Assembly: GCA_021531385.1 (NCBI GenBank)
Contig: JAFBIR010000005.1
Span: 124,001-188,000 of the forward strand
Direction: 5' to 3'
DNA length: 64,000 nucleotides
From: Parabacteroides distasonis
GTDB lineage: Bacteria; Bacteroidota; Bacteroidia; Bacteroidales; Tannerellaceae
The stretch's first letter is position 1. Every line of letters begins with the position of its first letter. Both the position numbers and the translations under genes were made by a program. Positions 18,601-26,809 of the stretch are shown here, in pieces. Under the pieces are notes generated by a model. That model searched no databases. It was given only the letters and a program-made list of their open reading frames with translations, and had not been told where the DNA came from.

Positions 18601-19211
18601 GCTGGGTCGGCATCGGACGCTTCCGGCTGGTAGCAGACACAAATCTCCAAGGCTGGATTTTGCTCGGGTTGTCCATAGAGGTAATGGTCATCCCAGCGAG
18701 AGACGATCAGCCGGATACGGTCAGCGGTGGGCAAGTCTTGCGCCTCAGGTAATCGTTCCGTGGGGAAACGGGCGGCCAAATCGACGGGCACCTCCCGCTC
18801 AAAGAGCAGGCCGATGAAAAGGCAGAGGTGGCACAGATCTCGTTTTTGGTGATGCGCCAATTCTGTCTCACTCAGTTGTCCATCGCCAGCGGCTTTTAGT
18901 CGAGTGCGGGTCTCGTTGAGCCGTGCCCGGAGCGCTGGTTGGGCATGGTGCGTTTTCAGCAAGAAGTCCATCTTGGCGAAAGGGCCGCTCAATTTCAATC
19001 GCTCAAACCGTGTTTGCTCGTTGAGTAGGCGTTGAAACAAAGCGTTACAAATGCGATAACAGGCGGGGGCTGGCAGCTGCCCTGCCTTACGCAAGGTCTC
19101 AAAAAGTTCTTCGGCTGGTTCGGGTCGAAAACCCGGTATCGTCTGTTTATTCCTCTGTTGCATGGCGCGAAGATAGGGGAAAACGGTCGCTTCTGTTTCG
19201 TCATGGCTCAC
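15678..19211 (-). CDS. Dna2-like SF1B helicase with N-terminal PD-(D/E)XK nuclease
   Basis: An 1177-aa protein. A RecB/Cas4-like nuclease module lies near residues 350-430 (GLQGRMDLLQLDQRVLVEQKAG, then HYVQMLLYMALL). The helicase core has Walker A IGPPGTGKTS near residue 710, LAIIDEASQLLEPH, GDHKQLPAVVQ, VPYRNQ, the YQGSQRDYI motif and LNVAMTRAREHLLLFG. Combined nuclease and SF1B helicase domains resemble Dna2, which processes DNA flaps and ends; a role in repair or replication is inference. An alternative start at 19163 (MQQRNKQ) is possible. It heads an operon with the patatin gene. Confidence 0.85.
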   Translation of the reverse strand: MSHDETEATVFPYLRAMQQRNKQTIPGFRPEPAEELFETLRKAGQLPAPACYRICNALFQRLLNEQTRFERLKLSGPFAKMDFLLKTHHAQPALRARLNETRTRLKAAGDGQLSETELAHHQKRDLCHLCLFIGLLFEREVPVDLAARFPTERLPEAQDLPTADRIRLIVSRWDDHYLYGQPEQNPALEICVCYQPEASDADPAYDRSYLTTYLREGMQLNLVRPRWREKIFYPELIIVEPDYLVDISAIASCMESYGHSPLLHLLHKLQPAANSEAILLGNFAGQLLDEELHADSDTTSYAQSVKRFFQGNALNLLAAELTPGFHEQSLRQREHIHQAIRNVLPNQVRPFDLRETIVEPTFFSELLGLQGRMDLLQLDQRVLVEQKAGKGGFPQRDPETPVHQEKHYVQMLLYMALLRYNYRANYMANNQELNAFLLYSRYENSLLGLGFAPALLFEAMKLRNGIAAYELAYARGELRETLEPLTADALRTRSGSEKLWEQYQRPQLEALLHPIHAATPLARAYYFRFLSFVELEQLLAKIGNAAKEGSGFAAKWQASAEEKIQTGDMYAEMTPILPATEGPIETITLRYPAHEAQELSNFRPGDIVILYPYPKGQEPNATRTMVLRATIAEIGTAQLSLTLRNPQGDARIFTYYKEAYWAIEHDLFDSSFTALYRGLHAFLSAPADRQSLLLLQRTPRVNLQRQLKGDYGDFNELALRIKQAEELFLLIGPPGTGKTSYGLVNTLKEELLEPDTHIALMAYTNRAVDEICCKLTAEGIDYLRIGSSLSAAPAYRKQLLQTRVNDCGKLTEVRTLIEQTKVFVGTTTAFNAQPALFQLKQFDLAIIDEASQLLEPHLIGLLSACANGKPAIRKIVLIGDHKQLPAVVQQEAEDALVTDPLLQTIGLTDCRQSLFERLLKQYRHDPSVTYLLTKQGRMHQAIAAFPNRFFYQGRLEEVPLPHQQRPLPTMPNGLNGQQQLLATRRVAFVEVPLPEESPSDKVNAIEAEMIASTVVEIYRKDPTHFDPTQTVGVIVPYRNQIATIRRFLDSYALPPLRQITIDTVERYQGSQRDYILYGFTIQKRYQLNFLTNNVFEEEGQLIDRKLNVAMTRAREHLLLFGHSQLLTLNDLFRQLIDYLRTEESYFEIVPSDYIAGRFSVRFPKNKLSLLTQTEKVD

Positions 19212-19298
19212 CGTTTTTTCCTTTTGAGGGTATCTCGTTCGATGGTTTGCGAATAAAAAGAGACATTTGTCACCAAATTTCTAAACAAAAGAATTATC

Positions 19299-20624
19299 AT
19301 GAACGTACAGCAACTTTTCATCGCTTGCGCCCTATCGACCTTGGCGATAGGTGCTTCCGCACAAGACTGGCCGCGTTATCTTGGCCCGACCAGTGACAGT
19401 AAATCAACACAGAAGAATCTGCTTCGCGAATGGCCTGCCGAGGGGCCTGAGGTACTCTGGACGGTGCCTGTCGGCATTGGCTATGGCGGCCCTGTCGTGG
19501 AGAAGGGAAAAATCTATCTCTTGGATCGGGATGCCGACAAGGAGGAGGAGACAATGCGTTGCCTGACTCTCGATGGAGGCAAGGAATTGTGGCACTACAC
19601 TTATCCCTCACCGGGAGCCGTGCAGTTCCCCGGTTCACGTAGTGTGCCGGCCGTGGAGGGCAAATTGCTCTTCTCTTGTGGCCATAACGGCGATTTCTAT
19701 TGCTTCGACACCGAAAGTGGTAAACCACTGTGGAACAAGAATATCTGGAAAGACTACGGAGGCGATAAACTGCCGATCTGGGCAATCGCACAATGCCCCT
19801 TGATCTATGGCGATTTGGTATATGTATATAGTGGAGCTCCCGGTGCCGGCCTCTTGGCTTTCAAGAAGCAGACAGGAGAAGTGGTTTGGCAAACAAAGAA
19901 CTTAGGTCCTGAGACTTATGCCAGCCCGTCGATCGTACGCATCGACGGCGAGGATCACCTGAGCATCGTGATTTCTTCTACGAATCCCATTGGTCATCGG
20001 GATGCGCCGAAGGAGAAGGGGCGTGTGATCGGTTTCAATCCCAAGACGGGAGAGGAGCTGTGGCGGTATGACAACTGGGAGTGTCACATCTCTTGCTCTC
20101 CGGTTACCGAGGCGGGCGATGGCAAGTTGCTCGTCGTAGGGGGCTACGAACGTGGAGCGACGATGATCCAGGTGCAGCGTGGTGCCGACGGGAAGTTCAC
20201 GACGAAAGAGCTCTTCACGACCGTGGAGTTTGGCGACCAGACGAAACCAGCACTCTTCCTCGATGGCTACTTCTACGGCCAGTATGGTACGAGTGGACGG
20301 CGTGACGGCCTCACCTGCATGGACATGGAGGGCAATATCAAGTGGAAGACCAAGCGGAATCCCAACTTCGATAAGGGCAGCATGATCTATGCCGATGGCT
20401 TGATTCTCGCTACCGATGGCAATAAGACGCTCTATCTGATCGAACCCTCAGCCGAGGCCTTCAAGCCGATCTCCAAAGCTAACCTCTTGGAGGAGGGCAG
20501 TTCCGGAGCAGCGGAGTTTGGTGGTCGTATCCCCAATGGCAACTGGGCTCCTTTGGCTCTTGCCGACGGCAAACTGCTGATCCGTAACCACAGCATCCTG
20601 CGTTGTGTCAAGGTGACGAAGTAG
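19299..20624 (+). CDS. Secreted PQQ-like beta-propeller protein
   Basis: 441 aa with a cleavable signal peptide (FIACALSTLAIGASAQ). Repeating blades follow the pattern G.VVEKGKIYLLD...C.TLDGGKELW, seen again as FYCFDTESGKPLW and FKKQTGEVVWQ. These are quinoprotein-type PQQ/BamB-like WD-like repeats. No quinoprotein dehydrogenase catalytic residues are obvious, so it may be a structural or carbohydrate-binding propeller in the periplasm. It stands alone, divergent from the helicase. Confidence 0.85.
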   Translation: MNVQQLFIACALSTLAIGASAQDWPRYLGPTSDSKSTQKNLLREWPAEGPEVLWTVPVGIGYGGPVVEKGKIYLLDRDADKEEETMRCLTLDGGKELWHYTYPSPGAVQFPGSRSVPAVEGKLLFSCGHNGDFYCFDTESGKPLWNKNIWKDYGGDKLPIWAIAQCPLIYGDLVYVYSGAPGAGLLAFKKQTGEVVWQTKNLGPETYASPSIVRIDGEDHLSIVISSTNPIGHRDAPKEKGRVIGFNPKTGEELWRYDNWECHISCSPVTEAGDGKLLVVGGYERGATMIQVQRGADGKFTTKELFTTVEFGDQTKPALFLDGYFYGQYGTSGRRDGLTCMDMEGNIKWKTKRNPNFDKGSMIYADGLILATDGNKTLYLIEPSAEAFKPISKANLLEEGSSGAAEFGGRIPNGNWAPLALADGKLLIRNHSILRCVKVTK

Positions 20625-20689
20625 GCGAGGGGACAGCTGATATAGGAAACTTTTTACCTGAAATGGGCGGATAGTCGCATGAATCGTTG

Positions 20690-20697
20690 TACCTTTG
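20690..20697 (+). promoter_or_regulatory. Promoter -7 element before the DUF1846 gene
   Basis: TACCTTTG matches TAnnTTTG and ends 31 nt before the ATG at 20729, giving a short leader. Confidence 0.5.
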
Positions 20698-20728
20698 GCT
20701 GCCGTAATGATTAGCAGAAATTGATCAG

Positions 20729-22192
20729 ATGAAAAAAGGATTTGACAACGAGAAATATTGCAGCATTCAGTCTGCGCATATCAGTGAACGTATTGCTCAA
20801 TTTGACGGGAAGCTCTATTTGGAGCTGGGCGGAAAGCTTTTTGACGACCATCATGCCTGCCGTGTGCTGCCCGGCTTTGAGCCTGATTCCAAGCTCCGTA
20901 TGCTCTCAAAACTGGCGGATCGGTTGGAGATCGTGATTGTGATCAGTGCGGAGGATATTGAGCGAAACAAGGTGCGTGCCGATTTGGGCATTACGTATGA
21001 TGAGGATGTGTTGCGTTTGCGCTCGGAGTTTCAGGAGCGAGGCTTCTTCGTGGGATCGGTAGTTATCACCCATTTCAACGGACAGCCTTCGGCGGTTTCT
21101 TATAGGCAGCGGTTGGAGAATATGGGGGTTAAGACCTATTTGCATTACCTCATCGACGAATATCCGCACAATGTGCAGCTCATCGCCTCGGACAAGGGCT
21201 TTGGAAAGAATGATTATGTCTTGACAGAGCGACCTTTGGTGGTGGTGACCGCACCAGGACCTGGATCAGGCAAGATGGCGGTTTGCCTCTCTCAGCTCTA
21301 CAATGAGCAGAAGAGAGGCATCCGTGCGGGTTATGCCAAATTTGAGACCTTCCCAGTTTGGAATCTTCCGCTGAAGCATCCCGTGAATATCGCTTATGAG
21401 GCGGCCACAGCGGACCTGAATGACGTGAACATGATTGACCCGTTCCACTATGATGCCTATGGTAAGGTGGCGATCAATTACAACCGAGACATCGAGATTT
21501 TCCCCGTGCTCAACGTGCTGTTCGAGCGAATCTATGGGGAGAATCCCTATAAATCCCCTACGGATATGGGTGTGAATATGATTGGTTTCTGCATCAGTGA
21601 TGACGAGGTGTGCTGTGAGGCGGCTCGCCAGGAGATCATCCGTCGCTACTACGAGGCGACCAACAAGGCGGCTGACGGGGCGAGCAATCAGGAGGAGATC
21701 AGCAAGATTAAGCTGCTCTTCTCGCAAGCCAATATTTCGCTGGATACGCGCCGGGTGGTTAGTGCGGCCAAGGAGCGCAGTAAGGCATGTGGCCATTCAT
21801 GTGCTGCGATTGAGCTGGCAGATGGTACGATCATCACCTCACAATCGGGTCTATTGATGGGGTGCTCGGCGGCGTTGTTGCTGAATGCGACCAAGTATCT
21901 GGCAGGGATTGACCACGACGTAAAGCTGATCCCGCAAAGCATGATCGAACCGATCCAGAAAACCAAAATTACCTATTTAGGTGGCAGGAACCCGCGCCTG
22001 CATACGGATGAGGTACTGGTGGCGCTCTCCGTCGTGAGCGACACGGACGAGCATTGTGCACGAGCCCTGAAACAGTTGCCCAATCTTAGGGGATGCCAGG
22101 TGCATACCACCGTGATGCTGAGCGATATTGACCGTAAGATCTTCAAGAAGTTGGGCGTAGGTCTCTCATGCGAGCCGGTGAAGAAACGGTAG
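20729..22192 (+). CDS. DUF1846 family protein
   Basis: 487 aa, matching the conserved DUF1846 family in start (KKGFDNEKYCSIQSAHISERI), in RVLPGFEPDSK and in the strongly conserved VVTAPGPGSGKMAVCLSQLY segment, which resembles a P-loop but is not an ordinary ATPase motif. The family is widespread in gut anaerobes and Firmicutes and has known structures, but its reaction is not established to my knowledge. Length agrees with the family. It has its own promoter and is not obviously in an operon. Confidence 0.88.
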   Translation: MKKGFDNEKYCSIQSAHISERIAQFDGKLYLELGGKLFDDHHACRVLPGFEPDSKLRMLSKLADRLEIVIVISAEDIERNKVRADLGITYDEDVLRLRSEFQERGFFVGSVVITHFNGQPSAVSYRQRLENMGVKTYLHYLIDEYPHNVQLIASDKGFGKNDYVLTERPLVVVTAPGPGSGKMAVCLSQLYNEQKRGIRAGYAKFETFPVWNLPLKHPVNIAYEAATADLNDVNMIDPFHYDAYGKVAINYNRDIEIFPVLNVLFERIYGENPYKSPTDMGVNMIGFCISDDEVCCEAARQEIIRRYYEATNKAADGASNQEEISKIKLLFSQANISLDTRRVVSAAKERSKACGHSCAAIELADGTIITSQSGLLMGCSAALLLNATKYLAGIDHDVKLIPQSMIEPIQKTKITYLGGRNPRLHTDEVLVALSVVSDTDEHCARALKQLPNLRGCQVHTTVMLSDIDRKIFKKLGVGLSCEPVKKR

Positions 22193-22233
22193 GAGGCGGT
22201 GGTTGCCTATAGTCGGTCTCGCTCCCTGCTTTT

Positions 22234-22408
22234 CAGAATTTCACTTTTTCACTTTTTGGTTTTTCACTAATTGGTACCCCAAAAAATAGGTGAGGAGGAA
22301 GAGAGGGTCAGAAATTTTTATAGTATTACTATAAACCCATGTCATCCTGTGCGCATGTGTCCACCCTACTAAAAAGTAAAAAACTAAAAAAGTAAAAAGT
22401 GAAAACTG
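22234..22408. repeat. Long inverted-repeat element (MITE-like or structured intergenic repeat)
   Basis: The outer arms are imperfect inverted repeats of roughly 35 nt: CACTTTTTCACTTTTTGG-type sequence at 22234-22268 and its complement at 22376-22408 (AGTAAAAAGTGAAAACTG). The centre holds a perfect 19-nt palindrome around 22326 (TTTATAGTA-T-TACTATAAA, 22317-22335). No coding potential is apparent inside. No clear target-site duplication was found, so a mobile origin is only a possibility. Confidence 0.6.
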
Positions 22409-22419
22409 CCTTGCTGCCC

Positions 22420-22473
22420 ACCCCACGGTTCAACGCTACCAACCGTGGGGTCCCCGCTCACCAACCCCACGGT
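22420..22473. repeat. CCCCACGGT hairpin and repeat
   Basis: CCCCACGGTT (22421-22430) pairs with AACCGTGGGG (22441-22450) across a 10-nt loop, and a third copy, ACCCCACGGT, follows at 22464-22473. The alternating copies could form two mutually exclusive hairpins. There is no adjacent U-run, so a simple terminator is unlikely. The rest of the 22193-22596 gap contains the inverted-repeat element and a TTTGGTA/TACCAAA dyad near 22499-22516. Confidence 0.5.
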
Positions 22474-22596
22474 ATGTTTTCGCTCTATTTTCGGGGAATT
22501 TGGTATTAGTTACCAAATAACCTAACAATCTTGTATATGAACGAAAATAATAATTACTTTGCATATAGCAAACGGTGATCAAAGTTGAAAGAACGT

Positions 22597-23067
22597 ATGA
22601 GCATAATAAGTGAAGTAAATAGTCTTTTTCGTCAAGTCTTTGCGAATTCACAGACGTTAAAACGTGCAGAGACTGTTTCTGATATTGACAGCGAAGTGAG
22701 CGAGATTATATGCCATAGACTTCCTGCGGCATTTCCTTTCAAGGTGGCTTATCGCACACGCAATGAGTTTCTGCTTTATGTGGTGAACAACTTGCCATAC
22801 AATAGGGACAAGGAGGGCAATGACCTGCCCCAAGGCTACGTGGTGGCACGTGCGTTGGACGAGATCACCAGCATGAAGATCCTCTCTCGCATTGAGGGTG
22901 ATGATTCTAAGGTGACCGACGATCTACTGGATAGATTGATGAAGGTCGTTGAGGAGGGGCTGAAAGCGCTCACAGATGAGGAGCATCCTGTGGAATCTGT
23001 TTCGATTGCCAAACTCAAAGAGATGAAGCAAAGACTGTCCTCTGGATATACCAGTTTTTGGAGTTAA
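22597..23067 (+). CDS. Unknown 156-aa protein upstream of the KilA-N and DUF2357 genes
   Basis: Not recognised. It begins MSIISEVNSLFRQVFANSQT and is a mixed alpha/beta, charged, probably cytoplasmic protein without signal peptide. A TTACTTTG promoter-like element lies just upstream. The frame could also start at a TTG 12 nt earlier. It sits 5' of the DUF2357 nuclease gene with KilA-N in between. In related restriction loci a McrB-type AAA NTPase precedes DUF2357, and none is present here, so this could be a leftover or an accessory subunit of such a locus (inference). Confidence 0.6.
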   Translation: MSIISEVNSLFRQVFANSQTLKRAETVSDIDSEVSEIICHRLPAAFPFKVAYRTRNEFLLYVVNNLPYNRDKEGNDLPQGYVVARALDEITSMKILSRIEGDDSKVTDDLLDRLMKVVEEGLKALTDEEHPVESVSIAKLKEMKQRLSSGYTSFWS

Positions 23068-23085
23068 CCTATTAGATAAGGTTTT

Positions 23086-23898
23086 ATGGCAAAGATAAAT
23101 GTACAAAACACGGCAATCAGCGTTGTTCAATATAATGATGAGGATTATATCAGTCTCACAGATATGGCTAATGCAAAAGAAAGTGAGAGTCGTGCGGCAG
23201 ATATTATAAAGAATTGGCTTCGTAATCGATACACCATTGAGTTTTTAGGCACATGGGAGATGATACACAATCCAGCATTTAAAGTGGTCGAATTTGACCA
23301 CTTTAGGATGCAGGCTGGTTTGCCTAATTTTGTTTTGAGTGTTTCTGAATGGATAGAAAGGACTGGAGCTATAGGCATCATTGTAAAAAAAGGAAGATAT
23401 GGAGGTACATACGCTTTTAGGGATATAGCTTTTGAGTTTGGTACGGCAATAAGTGTTACATTTAAATTGTATCTTATCGAAGAGTTCCAGCGATTAAAAG
23501 AAGAGGAACAACGTCTGTTAGGTTGGTCGGCTAAGCGAGAGCTCTCCAAGATAAACTACCGCATACATACCGATGCCATTAAACGTAACATCATTCCGGA
23601 AGAGGTGACAACACAGCAGGCAAGCATTATTTATGCTAATGAAGCGGATGTGTTGAATGTGGCTATGTTTGGTATGACAGCTAAGCAATGGCGTGAGGCG
23701 AATGCTGAGAAAAAAGGGAATATACGGGACTATGCTACTATCAACGAGCTAATCTGTCTCTCCAATATGGAGAATCTGAATGCTGTATTCATTGATTAAG
23801 GGTTGCCACAGCATGAACGACTGGTTAAACTTAATCAAATAGCCATCCAACAGATGAAAGTGCTGGAAGGTGACGATGGAAGAAAACTAATCAAATAA
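23086..23898 (+). pseudogene. KilA-N domain protein interrupted by an in-frame TAA
   Basis: The frame from 23086 gives 237 aa of a KilA-N DNA-binding protein (YNDEDYISLTDMAN, WIERTGAIGIIVKKGRYGG, AFEFGTAISVTFKLYLIEEFQRL) and stops at TAA 23797-23799. The same frame then continues without interruption for 32 more codons (GLPQHERLVKLNQIAIQQMK...GRKLIK) to a TAA at 23896. That tail is what full-length KilA-N proteins of this type usually carry. A nonsense change of a Gln-like codon is the simplest explanation. The protein may still fold without its tail. KilA-N proteins are typically phage or mobile-element derived, and the gene is AT-richer than its neighbours. Confidence 0.8.
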
Positions 23899-23909
23899 GA
23901 ACGTTCGAT

Positions 23910-25571
23910 ATGGAACTGCTGACCATACGGCATACAGATTTCACGATGAGCATCGAATGCGGAAAGTTCGAGGCTATCTGGGCGAAAGCCATGAGGCATA
24001 TCGGGGAGCAAGGATTGTTCTCTACTTACTCTTGGTCGGAGGGTGTCATGGCTGTAACGAGAATGACAGAGGAGGGTGAGCAGGAGATAGCGAAAGGTGA
24101 GGTGGCACCTGCGGTATTCTTTGAGAACGTGGATTACCCGATCTGGGTGGATTTCAATCAAGAGGTGACAGAGGCACAGTTTGGTTCGGAGTTGCAGGGC
24201 GACAACGAGCGATTCACGTTTCGGAGGTTTCTTTTAGCCGGATTCTTGAACTATGGAAATGACATTGGCCGTAGCGAGCTGCGCTTGGTGTACAAGATAA
24301 AGGGAGAGACGAGGCGTTTCACCTTCGCTTTCGATGTGCTAAGCACAAAGCTCGACTATCATACGCATTGGCGGAGTATCATGGAGGATATTGAGCGGGA
24401 ATACCGTATGCTCTCGCTCGCCTATATGCGGCGCACTTTCCATGGCTTCACGCCGGATCCGCATGGTGAGACCCCAGAGATCGTGTGGTGGAGCCTTTTT
24501 GCCAGTGAACAGGAGAAGTTCATCAAGGCTTGTAAAAATATCATTGAGCGTCCTCGCAACCGGAAGGAACTCAACGGGCTATTCACCTGGGAGTTAGGGA
24601 AGGGTGAACGCTCGCGTATCCTTTTCAAGAAAGACAATGTGGAGCTGGCGGAGCTGATCTATAACCCGAAGAGTGAGGAGGAGGAGAATACCTCGGTGGG
24701 TGTGAGCGACTTGGTCGTGCCTACCGTGGCTCAGAAGCCGGACATTCTTTTGCAGCTGACCAAGAATGACCTGCATGAGGGCATGAAATTTACCTATCTG
24801 TTTGATGCGAAATATCGTATCGCTGGCCGGGAAAACGGTGTGGACACACCGCCCAGCGATGCTATCAATCGAATGCACCGTTATCGGGACGCTATTTACT
24901 ATCAAAGGAAGCAATCGGATGCAGAGGAGCTATCTGATTCTTTGAAGAAGGAGGTGATCGGTGGCTATATCCTGTTCCCGGGTGATGGTAACAGTGATGC
25001 AGTGGAGCAGGCTAAATTCCACCAAACGATTAAGAAGGTGAATATCGGCGCTTTCCCCTTACGCCCCAAGGATAAACAAAACCGTCTCTTGTTAGAGAAG
25101 TTTATTGGTGAATTGATTGCTCATAAATCGCAGGAGACGCTTTCGGCGGTTATCCCCCAAAAGGGTACATTCGTGGATGTCGGTCATCGGGTATTGATTG
25201 GGTTAGTCAAGGAGAGCTCACGCAAGGACTATTTGCCTAGCTTCAAGGAGAGCCGGGCAAAATTGTATTACACGGGAAGCCATTTCCCGACAACGATCGC
25301 TCTGCAAAATCTTCACTATTTCATGCCTTATTTCAAAGGGGAGGGTATTCGTGACGTGTATGAGATTACACAGATACGAACGATTACGTCGAAAGAGGCC
25401 AAGCAAATGGAGGGCGAAGCGGGGTCGGATGAGCTACGGTTGGCGTTCGATTTGAGTTTTGTCCGTCAGCACTATCCGACTATGCAGCCTATCGATACCA
25501 GCAGGATGGCTCATCGTACTTTTATTGATACCACGTTTGGACAGTTGGATAAGTATTTGGCATTGAAATAA
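23910..25571 (+). CDS. DUF2357 / PD-(D/E)XK nuclease, possibly internally shortened
   Basis: 553 aa. The N-terminal half has DUF2357 features (FTFAFDVLSTKLDYHTHWRSIMEDIEREY). A PD-(D/E)XK-type core follows (KPDILLQL, then TYLFDAKYRI, then INRMHRYRDAIYY), and a C-terminal region (LYYTGSHFP...YFMPYFKGEGIRDVYEI) resembles PUA/EVE-like folds. DUF2357 proteins usually act as the nuclease partner of a McrB-like GTPase in modification-dependent restriction. Here no such partner is present. The usual middle segment between DUF2357 and the nuclease core seems short (near residues 215-235), which could mean an in-frame deletion. Function alone is uncertain. Confidence 0.7.
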   Translation: MELLTIRHTDFTMSIECGKFEAIWAKAMRHIGEQGLFSTYSWSEGVMAVTRMTEEGEQEIAKGEVAPAVFFENVDYPIWVDFNQEVTEAQFGSELQGDNERFTFRRFLLAGFLNYGNDIGRSELRLVYKIKGETRRFTFAFDVLSTKLDYHTHWRSIMEDIEREYRMLSLAYMRRTFHGFTPDPHGETPEIVWWSLFASEQEKFIKACKNIIERPRNRKELNGLFTWELGKGERSRILFKKDNVELAELIYNPKSEEEENTSVGVSDLVVPTVAQKPDILLQLTKNDLHEGMKFTYLFDAKYRIAGRENGVDTPPSDAINRMHRYRDAIYYQRKQSDAEELSDSLKKEVIGGYILFPGDGNSDAVEQAKFHQTIKKVNIGAFPLRPKDKQNRLLLEKFIGELIAHKSQETLSAVIPQKGTFVDVGHRVLIGLVKESSRKDYLPSFKESRAKLYYTGSHFPTTIALQNLHYFMPYFKGEGIRDVYEITQIRTITSKEAKQMEGEAGSDELRLAFDLSFVRQHYPTMQPIDTSRMAHRTFIDTTFGQLDKYLALK

Positions 25572-25622
25572 TGCGTATTTTTGCCAGGAAGATTCATGGA
25601 GATAAAAGATTAGCAAGGACAA

Positions 25623-25919
25623 ATGAGACGCATTGAGGAGGAGAAGCGCGTGGTGGAGCAGATGATACGTCTGTATTGCCGGAGGAAGGAGGGCAACGAG
25701 GTGCTATGCCCAAGCTGCCAGGAGTTGCTGGATTATGCCCATAGGCGGCTGGATAGGTGTCGTTACGGGGAGGAGAAGCCGACCTGCAAGAAGTGTCCCA
25801 TCCATTGTTACCGACCGGAGATGAAGGAGCGTATCCGTGCGGTGATGCGCTGGTCGGGACCCCGAATGATTTTGTATCACCCTGTCGATGCCATCAAGCA
25901 TGTGCTGCGTGAAAGATAG
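25623..25919 (+). CDS. Nitrous oxide-stimulated promoter family protein
   Basis: A 98-aa cysteine-containing protein (VLCPSCQELLDYA, TCKKCPIHCYRPEMKERIR, ending MRWSGPRMILYHPVDAI). This is the conserved pattern of the small nitrous-oxide-stimulated-promoter family found in anaerobes. The C..C and C..C..C arrangement suggests a metal site. No function is established. It starts 52 nt after the DUF2357 gene. Confidence 0.85.
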   Translation: MRRIEEEKRVVEQMIRLYCRRKEGNEVLCPSCQELLDYAHRRLDRCRYGEEKPTCKKCPIHCYRPEMKERIRAVMRWSGPRMILYHPVDAIKHVLRER

Positions 25920-25950
25920 AAGCTTAAACGAAGATAATCAGCGAAAAAAT

Positions 25951-26637
25951 ATGAGACGGAATGGGTTAAAAGGGATAGGCGTACTGGTTATGGCGGTTGC
26001 GCTATGGATGTGTGACGGGCGGCCGCAGGTGGATTGCGCGATGGAGCAGAAGCGTTGTGAGGAGCTGCTGCGGACGTAGTTTCTCTCCTGTGGAGAGTTG
26101 TTACTGCAAGGCGACTTCTCGGAGAGTGGTTTGCTGAGTGAGGAGGGCATTTGCAGCAAAGGGATCGTGCTGCTTCGGGATACGTTAGCGCTCTGCCAGA
26201 TCAAGGGAGCGCGCAAGGGGAAGGAATGGAGCTATCAGATGCTCGCTCCACAGCCCTTTTTTGAGCAGGAGGCGGTGCTGCGTTTAGTTAGTTTCGATCG
26301 GGAGGAGGCTGTGGTTGCGCTGCGTGCCTACCTCGAAGAGCCCTCGGCCCGTGTGAAGGTGATGGATGAGTTGACAGTGGGAGATTTCCGGGTTTGTATG
26401 CTGCATAAGTTTGGCTATGGGGATGCGGCGGATGCCTATTTAGTCTCCTTGCCGGATGGCACGGCTGCGCTCTGTGTCACGCGAGATGCCAAGGGGCCGC
26501 TGTTCATGAATCGTTTCTATGACTTTGCCCGACAAGAGATGAAGGGTATGGAGGAGATTGGTAAATCCAAGGTATCCCTGTCTGAGATTCGAGCGGGCAA
26601 CGACGCGCTGCGCCCCACCTGCCAGCCTACTCCCTAA
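25951..26637 (+). pseudogene. Secreted protein gene interrupted by an in-frame TAG
   Basis: The frame opens at ATG 25951 with a signal-like N-terminus (GIGVLVMAVALWMC), reads 42 codons, hits TAG at 26077-26079, and continues in the same frame with FLSCGELLLQGDF to a stop at 26637. Together it makes a 228-residue exported, possibly lipid-anchored protein with one nonsense codon, most simply a CAG to TAG change. The downstream 179 codons could be initiated at TTG 26098 but would lack the export signal. Family not recognised. Confidence 0.7.
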
Positions 26638-26809
26638 TCAGAAGGAAGCGTGCGTCGTGCAGGGTCTCCTGTCTCGCTCTCCCAACTGGTCAGAAGGGAT
26701 GTGGGTCTGTTTTCGTAAGATAGTCCAAGTATCTCTTCGGAAAGTCTATCTGCTGTCTGCATAGATTCGACTACTTTCGCGGCCAGATATTAATCAATAA
26801 AACAGCAAC

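Noticed and set aside
22234-22408. Simple bidirectional terminator of the DUF1846 gene
   Set aside because: The arms are separated by more than 100 nt and imperfect, unlike an intrinsic terminator.
23797-26079. Stop-codon recoding (TAA and TAG read as sense)
   Set aside because: Both stop types would need recoding, while the other genes here end normally in TAA, TAG and TGA. Ordinary nonsense mutations or base errors are simpler.
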